Below are positions 1 to 11,100 of a stretch of DNA of 64,000 nt, piece by piece. This DNA comes from Oscheius sp. JU75. Taxonomy: Eukaryota; Nematoda; Chromadorea; Rhabditida; Rhabditidae. The notes beneath the pieces are model-generated. The model was not told the DNA's origin and made no database searches. It was given only the letters and a program-made list of their open reading frames with translations. The position numbers were made by a program, and so were the translations under genes. Within the stretch, counting starts at the first letter, position 1. Every line of letters begins with the position of its first letter. Where the stretch lies: assembly GCA_037178855.1 (NCBI GenBank), contig JASJZC010000006.1, positions 7,130,001-7,194,000 on the forward strand, written 5' to 3'.

Positions 1-167
1 ACATGAGTGTAGAGTAGTGTTTAAACATAATAAAAACAAACGTCAGCAGAAATTCATTTTTCTTGGAGCTTTGGAATAAAAATGGTTGAATTGCCGCGCG
101 AAATACCGTATTTTCACGCCAAAGTGTTTCGTAGCGAGACACTCGCTTTAAAATGAGATAATAAAGG

Positions 168-3100
168 ATGTTCAGAACAACGTGGCCACAGTCATCAGCC
201 CCAGAATGGTCACCAGCGACTGCCAAAGACTGGCAAAGCTGGCCCAAAGGGCCATTGTTAATGAGCCCGATCACGGCACCTATAGCGCCAATAACAGTTG
301 TGAAAGATGAAAAGGAAGAGGAGAGGGATGAACAGCATAGTGCTAGCTACGATGCTAGTGCTTCACAGTCACCGTCCGACACGGAGGATCATCGGACGGA
401 AGGCAGAGCCAGCTCGGAAGATCACATCGATGTCGAGGAGACGAGCAACACACCATTAGAGACTACCACCGCAGCCGAGGCGGAAACATCGACAGGTTCA
501 TTTTAATGGTTCATAGTCAATCAAAAATGGTTTAGAAATAACGAAAGCGGAGAAAACAAAGTCCTCGGAGGACGTAGAGATGACAGAAGAGCCAGAGGAG
601 AAGAAGGAAGAGGCATCGAAGGACGACGAAGCAGCCAGTCATCTACTGTTGAACTTTTCTCATCAGTCCTTTACCAACCCGTCTGATGAAGCCCGGATTG
701 CCTTTGCCCCGACTCTGACAGATACTCAGACCTCGGAACCATTCATTCAAAGCACTCTGAGTGCCTTCTCAACTCCGGAGCAACAGCAACAGGCCAACAA
801 CAATCAGAGCCCAAGCACGCCTGCGATAGAGACACCGACCACCTCGTTCTGTCGACCACCCGGTCTGGGACCGGCTCTGACTCCAACTGGCCAAAATGTT
901 CTCGTCTGTCCGATATGTGGCTTCAGTTGCAACAGCAAGTTCCACTACAACAGTCACATGAACACTCACGGAGACCACCAGTGCTCGATGTGCGACTACA
1001 CGAGCAGGACAGAAGGACGGTTGAAAAAGCACATGAAGGAGAGTCATACTGTTGAAGAACAGCTTGCAGCCGGCATGGACATCGAGCCGAAGAGTCCGAG
1101 CAGTGTACCAAAGGCTGATACATCATCACTCTCTTCAACTATGGCCACACTGGTTGATGCTGCCACCGCTGTAGCCAACGGAAACGTTGAGGTAGTTTGT
1201 TATTAGTCCAGGAATCAGATTTTTTTTTCAGCAAGCTGCAACATCTCTGGCTGCTGTAATGAATGGAGAGACTGGACTGACGTCGCCTTTGAACACGACA
1301 GCTCCTCTTCTCTTACCATCGGCTCTGGATCAGATCAAGGCTTTCACCGAGAAGAATCCACTCTTGCCCGAAGCTGGCATCAACATTGCCAACGCTCTCT
1401 CCGCCATGAACCAGTTGAATGAGGAGAACAGAGAAATGGTGAGTTCTGGGTGTTTTGGACAGAAATTGGACCTGCAGCTTCAGATGAATCGCAGCAACTC
1501 GGAGCCGCGTCGGAACAGCAATGGCAAGATCAAACAGCTGAAGTGCAAGCAGTGTCCTCACGTCTCTCTTTCCAAGAACGACCAATGGGCTCATGCCAGA
1601 ACTCACATTCCGAACGAGAAACAGATGAACTGTCCCCAGTGCAACTTTGTCACCGAGTACAAGCACCATTTGGTAAGAAAGAGACTCTGAAGAGGATAAA
1701 GTATGTCTTTCAGGAATACCACATCCGAAACCACATGGGAAGCAAGCCGTTCCAGTGCAAAAAGTGCAACTATACCTGTGTGAACAAGTCGATGCTCAAC
1801 TCTCATATGAAGAGTCACACCAACATCTACCAGTTCCGCTGTATGGACTGTACCTATGCCACCAAATACTGTCACAGTCTGAAGCTCCATTTGAAGAAGT
1901 ATGATCATCGTCGTGTGCCAGACGGAGACAATGGAGACAGTCCACCGAGTCAGATCAAGCCGGACGGTCTTCCATTCAATCTCGGAGGCTTCACGCCAAC
2001 CAGACCGCCTCCGCCAGCCACGACTCTGGCTCAGACGCTTGCTCTCTCGGCTCCGATTGTGACCAGTCAGAGTTTGAACTACGCGAGTCAGATGCTTCTG
2101 CGACAACATCAGATGGACCCGATGAATATCATTGGACTGACCTTCCAACAGCCGACTCTCAAATGTGCTCTCTGTGATTACAACTGTAACACTCAGGAAG
2201 ACCTGATGCGTCACAACATGACTCACATTATGGGAACTGCTGGAGCCAGCCCAATCGTCAGTCTCTACCAGTCTCTGCCACAGATGTCCGGGCTTCTCCC
2301 TCTTCAGGGGCTGGCCGATGCTAGCAGTCTGGCTGCTGCAGCTGCTGCCGCGGCCATGGACACGACTGAAAACGAGAGTGGAACAGCTGGTGACGACGAG
2401 ATGGAAGGCAGTTCAGGAAGCACCGGCAGTCCGGGTGGCAGCTCTGAGGACTCGAGAAAGAAAAAAGGCTTTAAAGTGGACCAGATTGGTGAAAGACTAC
2501 TATGCGACAAGTCCGGCAGCGAGTGTGGCAGTCCTATCGACATGAAGCCCGATGTTGAGCATATTGAATCGTCGGTCTCTCCCGATCCGATTCCAATCAC
2601 TCCGACCTCGATTGCTCAATCTGTGGCTGCTTTTGCTCAACTCAACGGCGACCCGAACATGAGTCTCTTCCGCAAGGCTTGTCTCGCTCAACTGACATCA
2701 ATGGTCACCTCGACTACTCAGGACGAAGCATGGCGTTTCCAGTGTTCTCATTGCAAAATGGCTTTCCAGGTGGGTCTTCTATTTGAAAGTTCTTAGGGTC
2801 GTAAAGCATACAGACTGTGAGCGGCAGAGTTCTAAAGGAACGTTGATAGAGATCTAGACCGGTTCGAAATGAAGGGAACGGTTTCGAACGACCTTGCTGT
2901 AGAACAAGGCTCTACCAAGAAGTCTTTTTTTGTGTTGAGTCGATTTGAATAACACTAGGAACTAGTCTGAACAACGTAATTCCTTCGGATTACGGTAGCT
3001 TCAGAATTGGATGTTTGTTATGCGTTTGCTCCACTCCTTTTATTCAGTTTTGGTCATGAAGAGTGGTGAGACAGTTAGCTTCATACTCGGTTGTTTCATG

Positions 3101-3383
3101 AAAGGCCAAAAACCTTAGTTATGAAGGGATCTGATTTGACTTCTCCAAAGTGGCAGTGCGGCAAAAGCTGTGCCGTCTTTCCAGCCTTAAACATAGTTCA
3201 ACTGACAAACTCAAAACTAGGTCGAAGCTGAAACAAAAAGAATACTTGCAGGACCAAGCTCTCTACCACGTGCACATGGGCTACCACGGCTATGAGCACG
3301 CGTTCAAGTGCAATCGCTGCGGCTACGTGGCTCCGGACTCTCTGACTTTCAACCTGCATCTTCTGCAGGCCTCTCACGAGTGA
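168..3383 (+). CDS. hbl-1: Hunchback-like C2H2 zinc-finger transcription factor (HBL-1)
   Basis: This encodes a DNA-binding transcription factor of the Hunchback/Ikaros class, a nuclear regulator of developmental timing in nematodes. Five exons fit the splice signals: 168-495, 536-1191, 1232-1672, 1714-2769 and 3252-3383, giving about 870 residues. Nine C2H2 fingers are visible: two at about 233-280, four clustered at about 431-541, one at about 624, and the C-terminal Hunchback-type pair at about 817-867. That pair begins FQCSHC, is split by the last intron, and ends LLQASHE. The N-terminus is acidic ([14 protein letters not shown]), and a poly-Ala run lies near residue 685. Introns are 40-41 bp except the last (482 bp). 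The start is uncertain: ATG168 has an in-frame stop just upstream but no clear splice acceptor, so an upstream first exon outside the window is possible. The family assignment rests on the paired C-terminal fingers plus the 3'UTR sites. Confidence 0.93.
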
Positions 3384-3960
3384 TGCTCTCCTTTTCCTCT
3401 GCTGTACATATTCGTTGTTTTATCGTCTGTTTACTGCCATTCAGGGATTCATTTTTGGCTCATTCCCCTTCTCTCTTTATCATTTATCCTTGCCGTCTCT
3501 CTCTCCCACACCCCGACAGTTTCTGTTCCGGCATTCTAGTCGTTTTTAGGTCGAGCAGACTCTCGAAGGGACCCTCTCACTCTCAAAGACTAGTCCTATT
3601 TGTACAGGTTGACTATTTCCTCAGGAAGAAATACCAAAAGAATTGTATCGTAGATGTATGAATAGAGACTTTATATGAGACATAGATCTCTCCACTTTTC
3701 TCAGGGAGACCTTTTTTCCGAGAGGGATCACACACTTTTTGTTGTAAATAGCACTCGAGTAGCACTCTTTTCCCAGTCATCCTCTACAACCTTGTTCTGC
3801 CTCATTTTCTTATACAACCGTTCCAACCTCAACCCATTAGCCCAAGGCTACCTCGTCTTAATAATCCCATACATATTCAGTTTTATATCAATACTTGTGC
3901 TCCTAATCTCTCGCCCTATTTATCACTATTTATTCGATAATAAACTATATAAGGAAGCCT
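3384..3960 (+). promoter_or_regulatory. hbl-1 3'UTR with lin-4, let-7 and PUF motifs
   Basis: The region runs from the hbl-1 stop to a candidate poly(A) signal AATAAA at 3939-3944. It contains CTCAGGGA at 3700-3707, a full 8-mer match to the lin-4/miR-125 seed, and CTACCTC at 3848-3854, a 7-mer let-7 seed match. It also has two Pumilio-type elements, TGTACATA at 3403-3410 and TGTAAATA at 3743-3750. In C. elegans, hbl-1 is a known heterochronic target of let-7-family and lin-4 miRNAs, and insect hunchback is a Pumilio target. Function here is inferred from motif identity and position only. Confidence 0.7.
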
Positions 3961-4560
3961 CGCTCTCTCATAGTGTCCTGGTTCTGTGAAACTAATTTTG
4001 AAAAAAGAACAAATGTCAGTTGTTGACAGGTTCAGACTGTAAGCGTCGTCTCGGTGGGTTCTGTTCGCAGAAGGAAGCTGCAGCATAATATGGTAGCTCC
4101 AAAAGACAGAAACTGTTTAAACAGACGTATTAGTTCTCTGATTGTAAGAGTTATGAATGGGGTCAGTTAGCTGTCAGGATTCATCTTCCATTCTTCTTTA
4201 ACTGGAGTTTCGTTTCACTTTCACAAAATCAATGGAGACTTGTCTAAGGAGATGAAAACGATCAACGACAACTTCAGATGGTTTAGGAGGTGTTTTAGCC
4301 GAACCTAAATGAGTTATTTTGTTCGCAATAGCTTTCAGAGCAAGAACAGGAAACATGAAGTGACAGCGGCAGCCGAATAGAAAGGAAATGTAGGCTCGAA
4401 GGCATAGAAAGAAGGTATCCAGTTTAGAGTCTAGGCGAAGTCCATTTTTGGATCTTTGTAGATTTCAGAATGCGAGATGAAAAAAATCAACTTCAAGGAG
4501 AAAAACCAAGACTTTATTGTTACTAGAACAATTCATATTGGGAAACGGACCCGAATCGGA
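3961..4560. other. Intergenic, between converging hbl-1 and Mediator 27
   Basis: No convincing open frame, splice-bounded exon or RNA gene is seen in these 600 bases. They separate the 3' end of hbl-1 from the 3' end of the minus-strand Mediator 27 gene. Confidence 0.5.
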
Positions 4561-4581
4561 TTCTGGAGATCGTGAAGTTGT

Positions 4582-6158
4582 CTATCGGCAGCTTTCATGC
4601 ATTGACATGGCCGGACTTCTGGGATCGAACATGACGCAGGGGAGATAGTCCTTCATGTATTTGCTGAAAACAAGGTCTTCGTAATAAACAAAACAGATGG
4701 TTTACTGGCAAATGCGGCATTTGGTCTCGAAGATCTTCTGATATCTGGTGAGCCAGTGGAAATTTTTGAGCAGAAGCTGGGCCGGTCCTTCGCGATCCGC
4801 TCCACTCGGCGCGAAAAGAATTCCAAGACTCTGATTGGCTATCGAGGTCAGTTTCTGGTAGACGAGGTACTGTGATCGCTGCATCAGATCCAGCTGCAAA
4901 TTTTTATTGTTTTGAAAGAAAAGTAAGACTACCTTTCTGCCGCCAAACTCTCCAAATTGATCCAAGTAGCGCCATTCCTCGTGCGGCGCAATGAAGATGA
5001 GCATCTCTATCGTACCGTTATTCTCCACAATTAGCGTCTTCTGCGAGACAATCGTCTGTTTGTCCACCACGTTTCCGGTTTTCATCTGAAACAAGACTTT
5101 TAGTGGCTATCGCTAAAATGAGCTTGAAACATGGTCTCGCAATGGATTGAAATTGCGGCATGTTCTGATCGGGATCGAACTGTCTAAAAAATGAGAATCA
5201 ACGACGTCTCTTCTATTTCTCTCCATTTCTTTGATAAATTCCGTTCAGTTTCAGCAAAGGAAATGGTTCGTATTTGTACATAAAAACGTAGAAAGGAAAC
5301 AAGCAAAAGAACTGAAAAAGACCTGCAAATTAACATTTGTCCTCTTTCCTAAACTTTTCAACTCTTCCGTTTCAACTTTGTTTTGGGTCTTCGAACTTGT
5401 GACAAACCTCGAGAAGCGATCCAAATGCTGACTGTTCCAGGATATTCAGCCAGATTCCGTGTCTCTTCTGCAGAGCGTCCTGTTTGATTGTCTGGAGCGC
5501 CTGGAGGAACATGGTGTGCGGATTTGAGTGTGGCGTGTAGGTTGAAAACTGTATACTTGTCTCAACAAAGATAGGCATAAAAAACATACAACTAAAGGTC
5601 GTGGATCGAGGATCATCGGTCGCCGTCTCGTCGAAGTTGAGGATCCTAACCGAACTAGTTGCTCGTTGAAGTGTGCATAGCTCTAAACCTCTTTCTCATG
5701 TTTTCTTAAGGAAAAATAACCTGAAAAGTGTCGAGATAGTTGACACTGTCCAAATAGCTCTCCAGTTTCTCCTTCCCGAAAAGCTCTTTACTATTATGGG
5801 CTCGCCCCAACTCCTCTGGCAGGAAATCTTCCTAAAACACGTTGTTGGACTAGCGAGCAAGAAAAAGGTACCTGATATTCAAGAGCCAGCTTCTGAAGAG
5901 AGTCGTTGATCGTCATCTTGTCCGGCATCGCCTGAGCCGCCTGCTCGCTCCGATTGTAATTGTCCTCCAGCTTCCGGAACACCTTCTCGAGCTCCTTATG
6001 ATCCTCGTTGTCCTCCGTCACCATCTCCATCAGATTCAGCACATTTTGGCGGATTTGCCGAACGTAGTGGAGAGCTGAAAGAAGCTTTTGATGAGAAACT
6101 GGAATGACATACCATAGGTTGCCGCCTGGTCCTTCGGGAGCTGTCCTTGGGATGACAT
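4582..6158 (-). CDS. mdt-27: Mediator complex subunit 27
   Basis: This is a subunit of the Mediator coactivator that links transcription factors to RNA polymerase II in the nucleus. The C-terminal half carries the MED27 signature: a VYQKLTSIANQS stretch, then FETKCRIC, then the final exon (4582 to about 4665) ending PAMSMHESCR. These cysteines and the last His/Cys match the conserved zinc-binding tail. The N-terminal exon reads MSSQGQLPKDQAATY and continues into a coiled-coil-like segment (ALHYVRQIRQNVLNLMEMV). ATG6158 follows directly behind the acceptor gccttgcctcag. Clear exons lie near 6158-6112, 6075-5872, 5831-5721, 5682-5590 and 5548-5420. The joins between about 5440 and 5090 do not keep frame in any simple reading, so that section is tentative. 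The gene starts 134 bp after the stop of the RNA-binding gene upstream, suggesting an operon. Confidence 0.8.
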
Positions 6159-6292
6159 CTGAGGCAAGGCCATAGGCAAATCAAGCAAAATAAAGGTAAC
6201 AATTTGGTATCAGCCATGGGAGGGAACACGAAGTTAAAAAATAGTTTTATTGAAATATACACCCGTGGGGTCAGAAATTATAGAATAAGAGA
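6159..6292 (-). promoter_or_regulatory. Probable operon intercistronic region
   Basis: On the minus strand the 134 bp between the SECp43-like stop and the Mediator 27 ATG contain AATAAA (complement of 6246-6251), followed by a T-rich stretch and a trans-splice-type acceptor at the ATG. Spacing and order match nematode operon junctions. The operon itself is inferred. Confidence 0.5.
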
Positions 6293-7859
6293 TCACCATC
6301 TGTTGGACTGAAGAGCTTGGGACATGGCGCGTTCATTGAAATTGGTGTCCAGGACGAACAGACTCCATCGACTCTCCTCCAACTCCTCGTGATACCAGTC
6401 CCCGTCGGCTATTATCTTCTCGTTCGCCGCTTCGGCCGTCGGATAGTTGATCTCTGAAAGGAGTTTGTTGATATAGATATCTTTAAAAGGTTTTGATCAT
6501 TCGAAGCTCTAACCCCGTCTCTTTCAAGTGTGTCTCGGGTCTTTTTTTGCTAAAACTATCGCAACAGTGCTAACGTATCGTAATAACTTTAGCACTTTCA
6601 ACTTCCTGGCTAGTAAAGCAAACATTTTTACACAAAAAGTACCTGCGTAGACAGGCTCCGGCGGCTGTTGCGGCTGTGGAGGAGCAATCGGCTGGGCCAT
6701 ATGCGGCTGCATTGCCGGTGGATTGTGTACCTGGAAATAGTTTCTTTAGCATACACTTCCTTCGATAAACGGGCCAAAAAGTAAGAAACTAACTAAAAAT
6801 GGCTTTTGTCCGGCATTGATCTGATTTCTGGGGAGTCTCTGCTTCGCCGCGGCCAACTTCAATTGCATCTCTTTTCCACGGACGACAGTTCGATGCATCT
6901 CCACCTAGAAATCTCATTTTGTCAGATTTATTGATGAAAAATGCACGAGGGCCATCTGCTGCTCGGTTTGATCTCCGAAACGAACGAAGCCGAGTCCACG
7001 CGAACTGCCGTCAGGATTCCTGTAGACTTTGGCTCCTCTGCACGACTTGTACTTGTGACCGAACACCTGAACAATGCATATTCGACATACTGAGAAATAG
7101 AAAAGTACCTGGTAGAGATCAGCATCGTCAATCTCGAAGCTGAGATTGTTGACGAATAGGTTGTATTCGATCGAAGGAAGGCGAGGATCATTGGCGAAAG
7201 ACAAATTATAACGAGTAGGAGGTTCCGAATTGTGGACAATCGTCCCATTCGCCGTGAGCATAGCGTGACGGGCAGCATCCGAATCGACAAACTCGACGAA
7301 ACAATACCCTGAGGTCTGAAAGAGCTTCATAAAATTCAGAAAGGTAATCTCCATGCAACAGGAAGAACATTTTACCCAAATATATCTTTTCAAGTCTGCA
7401 GAGGCATTTCTAGATTATTCCGCTGCAACGTGAAGTTTTAGTGGATACCGGTTATAAACTCTATCAAAGAAACAGCGGTCACATAGCAGATAATGTGGAA
7501 CAAAAGTATCAAAAAACGTTGAGGTATAGAAACGACGTGAGATCAGTCTCTACTTTGACCTTTTGGATCTTCAACTATCTGGCAAAGTTCTTTTGTTCAA
7601 ATTGAATTCAAAAACAAGATCAAATTAAAGAAAAAATCAGCTATTCACCTTGAGGCGAATATCGAGTCTAATCTCAACGTATCTAGAAGAAACTTACAGC
7701 GCCCGTGTGCTTATCGACGACCATTTTGACTGTGTTTGGATCGTGTCCGAGCTGTTTGAATGAACGAGCCACAAAATCCGCATCCCAGTCCTTATTTAGA
7801 TCGCCCATCCATAGCGTCCGATGCGAGTCCAGAGGCGTGTTGTTAATCTGGACTTGCAT
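6293..7859 (-). CDS. tRNA-Sec-associated protein 1 (TRNAU1AP/SECp43-like), two RRMs
   Basis: This RNA-binding protein belongs to the SECp43 family, which associates with selenocysteine tRNA. RRM1 starts in the first exon (7698-7859, 54 codons) with the RNP2-like RTLWMGDL and finishes after an intron of about 380 bp with RNP1-like GYCFVEFV. RRM2 has RNP2 YNLFVNNL and RNP1 SRGLGFVRF. A Pro/Gln-rich linker (QPIAPPQPQQPPEPVY) leads to a conserved C-terminal segment ending QALQSNRW. Total length is about 290 residues, like the vertebrate protein (287). ATG7859 lies two bases behind a cttttag acceptor, consistent with trans-splicing. It lies 330 bp downstream of SEC16 and 134 bp upstream of Mediator 27 on the same strand. 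A TIA-1/Nam8-type RRM protein is the main alternative, but the tail favours SECp43. Confidence 0.85.
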
Positions 7860-8189
7860 GTCTAAAAGAGTCCTACTTACACTCAGTATCTCGCTAGTTT
7901 GGTTAGAAAGTGTGAGCCGACCCAGACAGCAAAAATAAAAAAAGAGGTATAAAATATATGTTTACTACAAATCTACATAAAGGGAAGGAAATAGCTCAAT
8001 AAATAAGATATCATCACAAGGGACCAGTGGGACTAAAAAGACAGTAAAACACCTATCACATAAAACAACGAGAGAAAAGTCATAACCATAGAACACCCAG
8101 CGAAATGAGGACAGCCATACAATAAGAATTTGGGAAAGTTTGAAGACACCGCGTAGGGAAAAGAAGGCGTATCGCAGTAAGTTGGCAGA

Positions 8190-11100
8190 TTATTGGGGCT
8201 GCTCTTGATCTGCTCCGTGTACAGTAGGATTCGAGGCTCCGCTGAATGGATCCACTGCATCCGCATCATCTGCAAACGATTGATCCCCATTCGAGTGGGC
8301 TAAAAGTCGATATACCTGGCATCATTGGTATAAAATTGAACAGGGGCATTGCTGGGGGAGCCTGTTGGGGGACCACATTGACTGGAGCCGCTCCGACGTT
8401 CGCTCCTCCCATTCCGCCAGTAGCGACATAGCGTGATGCTCCGCCGCCACGAGCATGTCTCAATCCGCCGGCGACTCCTCCGGCTGGTGGTGCTTCCGGA
8501 GCTGCTGCTGTTGCTAATGACATTGCCGCTGGAGGTGGGGCAACAGCTGGCTGTTCTTCGATTCCGGCTCCTACCCACTTGTTCTGTGCGGCATCCCAAA
8601 CGATCTAAAGCTTGAACAATATTAAAAACACTGAAAAAGAACAAACCGATGGGTTGCTATCATCGGGAAGACGCATGTCATCACTGCCAGGGACAACGCT
8701 GCGCACTTTGTTTACAAACGAGCCCATCCATCCAGTACTTTTACTGCCAGACTTCTTCATGCCGCCGTTTTCCTGTGGCTTGGAACTTGTTGGAGCTTGA
8801 GTCTGCTGCTGTCTTGGTTGTTGGGCCGAAACGGACTGCTGCATAACAGAAGGCGGTTGAGACTTTGGCGGTTCGGGTGTGGGATGCCATTCAGCTGCCG
8901 AGATGGAACTTGTTGTCGGCTGGCTTCGAATTGGAGATGACTCGGGAGAGGTCGTATCGACTGATTCCGTCGTGGCCGATTCGTAGTCATTGTGCTGATG
9001 ATTGTTTGCTTGGCCGTACAGTTGTTGCTGGGTCTGACATAGCTGTTCGCCGTAGCTCATTGGCTGAAATAGGAGAAGTTTTTTGTAACGAAAGAATGTA
9101 CCTGTCCTTGTTGGCTGGAAATGCTGTCCATTCGTCCACGAGGTGTCTGGAATTCCGTGAGAAGAGGAGACATCACATCGTTTTGCGGAGCTATCGAATC
9201 GCGACGAAAGGAGCTCGGCGAGGCTGTGGATCCACGCGGACTCATCTGAATCGGTTCTTGACGCTCAGCATGCCAATCTCGGGCCTCGATGGCCAGCGAA
9301 TCAGTTCTAGACCTGAATTTAAGTTAATACGCGAAACTGACAAATTTTATACCTGGAAGACATTGGATTGGGCTCTGGCTCTTGATACTGTTGTTGATAG
9401 ACCGGCTCTGACTGTATCTGCTCTTGGAAGACGACTGGCACGGTTTGTTGATGAGCATTTTCTGGCTGCGAGACTGGGCCTTGATCGTTCTGCTTCTGTT
9501 GTAGATTGATGATCATCATTCTCAGGTTCTCGATCCACGTCGTATCGGCAGCATCATCAGCAGCGTACATTCGAAGACTGAAAATTAATTGTACCCGGAC
9601 ACACGATATAACTACCTGTCAGCCAAGTCAGCCAAGACTGTCAAATCAGTGACCGAGAAGAGATGATAGTAGTACCAGATCGAGGTGACTACGGAGAGCA
9701 AATATCTGAAGGCCTCGGCGTTGAAACTTCCGAATCCGGCCAGAAGTTGAGCGTATTGAAGGCGTTTCTGTTGGAACTCGACCGAATTGTTCAACGGGCT
9801 GACAAAACCGGCTGGAGCAGTCATCTTGATCGCGTAGTCAAAGATTTCCGTCGCGTGAAGATCGGTCAGCGAGAAGCCGAATCGACATGTCGTCGAGTCC
9901 CATTCGTCATCGGGAAGACTGGCATGAATGAGTGACACGTATTGGCGCGAATCGGCATCTTCTTCTCTAAAATGTGACTTTCGTTGTAATGAATTGAAGA
10001 AAGACTCACGTCGAAGCTGGCCTCTGGAAGACATTCACTCCCTCGAAGTTGGAAAGGAGAGAGACTGCCAAAAAGCAAAAATCGGCGGCGGCGTGGTATT
10101 CTCTCTTCGCCAAGACACATCCAAGACGATAGACGGTCTCTTTGGCATGACTCGTGTTGAGGTTGGCCAGTACAATGGCAGCATGTGATCTCCAGCTGCC
10201 TTCTTCGTCATTCGGAGGATTCGTCTGGAATTGAATGCTCAATTATGTAACAAAAGAGAAACAAACTAAGACAGGTGCCGGCTGTCCGCTAGCAACAGCC
10301 ACCAGCGTCATTACTGGATTGGAAGTAGGCCGGGTAGCGAGGAATTTGGCTTCGATATCGGCGAGTTTCTTCTCATTTCCGGCGAAGATTCTTCTAACCA
10401 GAATCATGGCATCGGCGTGGAGACCCGACTTCACAGCCCAGTCAACCGCTTCCTAAAGTTTTGGTTAGAATTGAGAACAGAAACGTTCTACATCAACGTG
10501 TCCACCAAGAAGATACGCGGTGAACATCTCGTAGGCCTTCTGGTCCGGCTGAATTGTGCGAATACTCTCCTGTGAAGGTGTAGCACTCTTCTCGCGATGG
10601 TTGGACAAGGCCTTCCTAGAGCTCGACGGTCCCACGGCAATCAAAAGCTGCGCGATATCCGGTCCAGTGACACGCTATAGTTCTCTTTAATTGAACTAAC
10701 TAAAAGAAGCATACCCCTTGCTGCTTGACACAGGTCTCGAGAAGTCTCCAAAGAAGAGTACAGTCGACAACATCGCAGCTGTGAGGATTCGACTTGGCCA
10801 AGTCCGAATGCTGGATTCTCATAATTTGATTCTGGATGTAGAGCAGGACGGAGTGGGAGGGAGTTCGGTCGTTCAGAAGAGGTCCCTTGAAGTTCTGGGC
10901 GGCGTCGACGAGACGTCTGCTGTGGTTGTCGCGGAGCAACGTCTTCACATCATCGATATAGACAACAGAGACGGAATGATCGGGGATCACCGTGATCTTC
11001 TTTCCTCCCGGACCGAATTTCAAGAAGGCATGGGGAGTTCGGAACTTCTGGGGAGCTCGCTGATCAATGCTGAGAATGTCCGACGCTCTATCGTCGTCCT

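Noticed and set aside
1603-2226. 207-codon minus-strand ORF opposite hbl-1
   Set aside because: It is the complement of well-supported zinc-finger exons, has no domain and spans an hbl-1 intron.
8272-8320. Apparent 16-base intron near the SEC16 C-terminus
   Set aside because: A 16-base removal (gtatatcgacttttag) restores frame, but a normal 46-base intron from the same donor to the better acceptor cgtttgcag also restores frame and gives the same C-terminal sequence.
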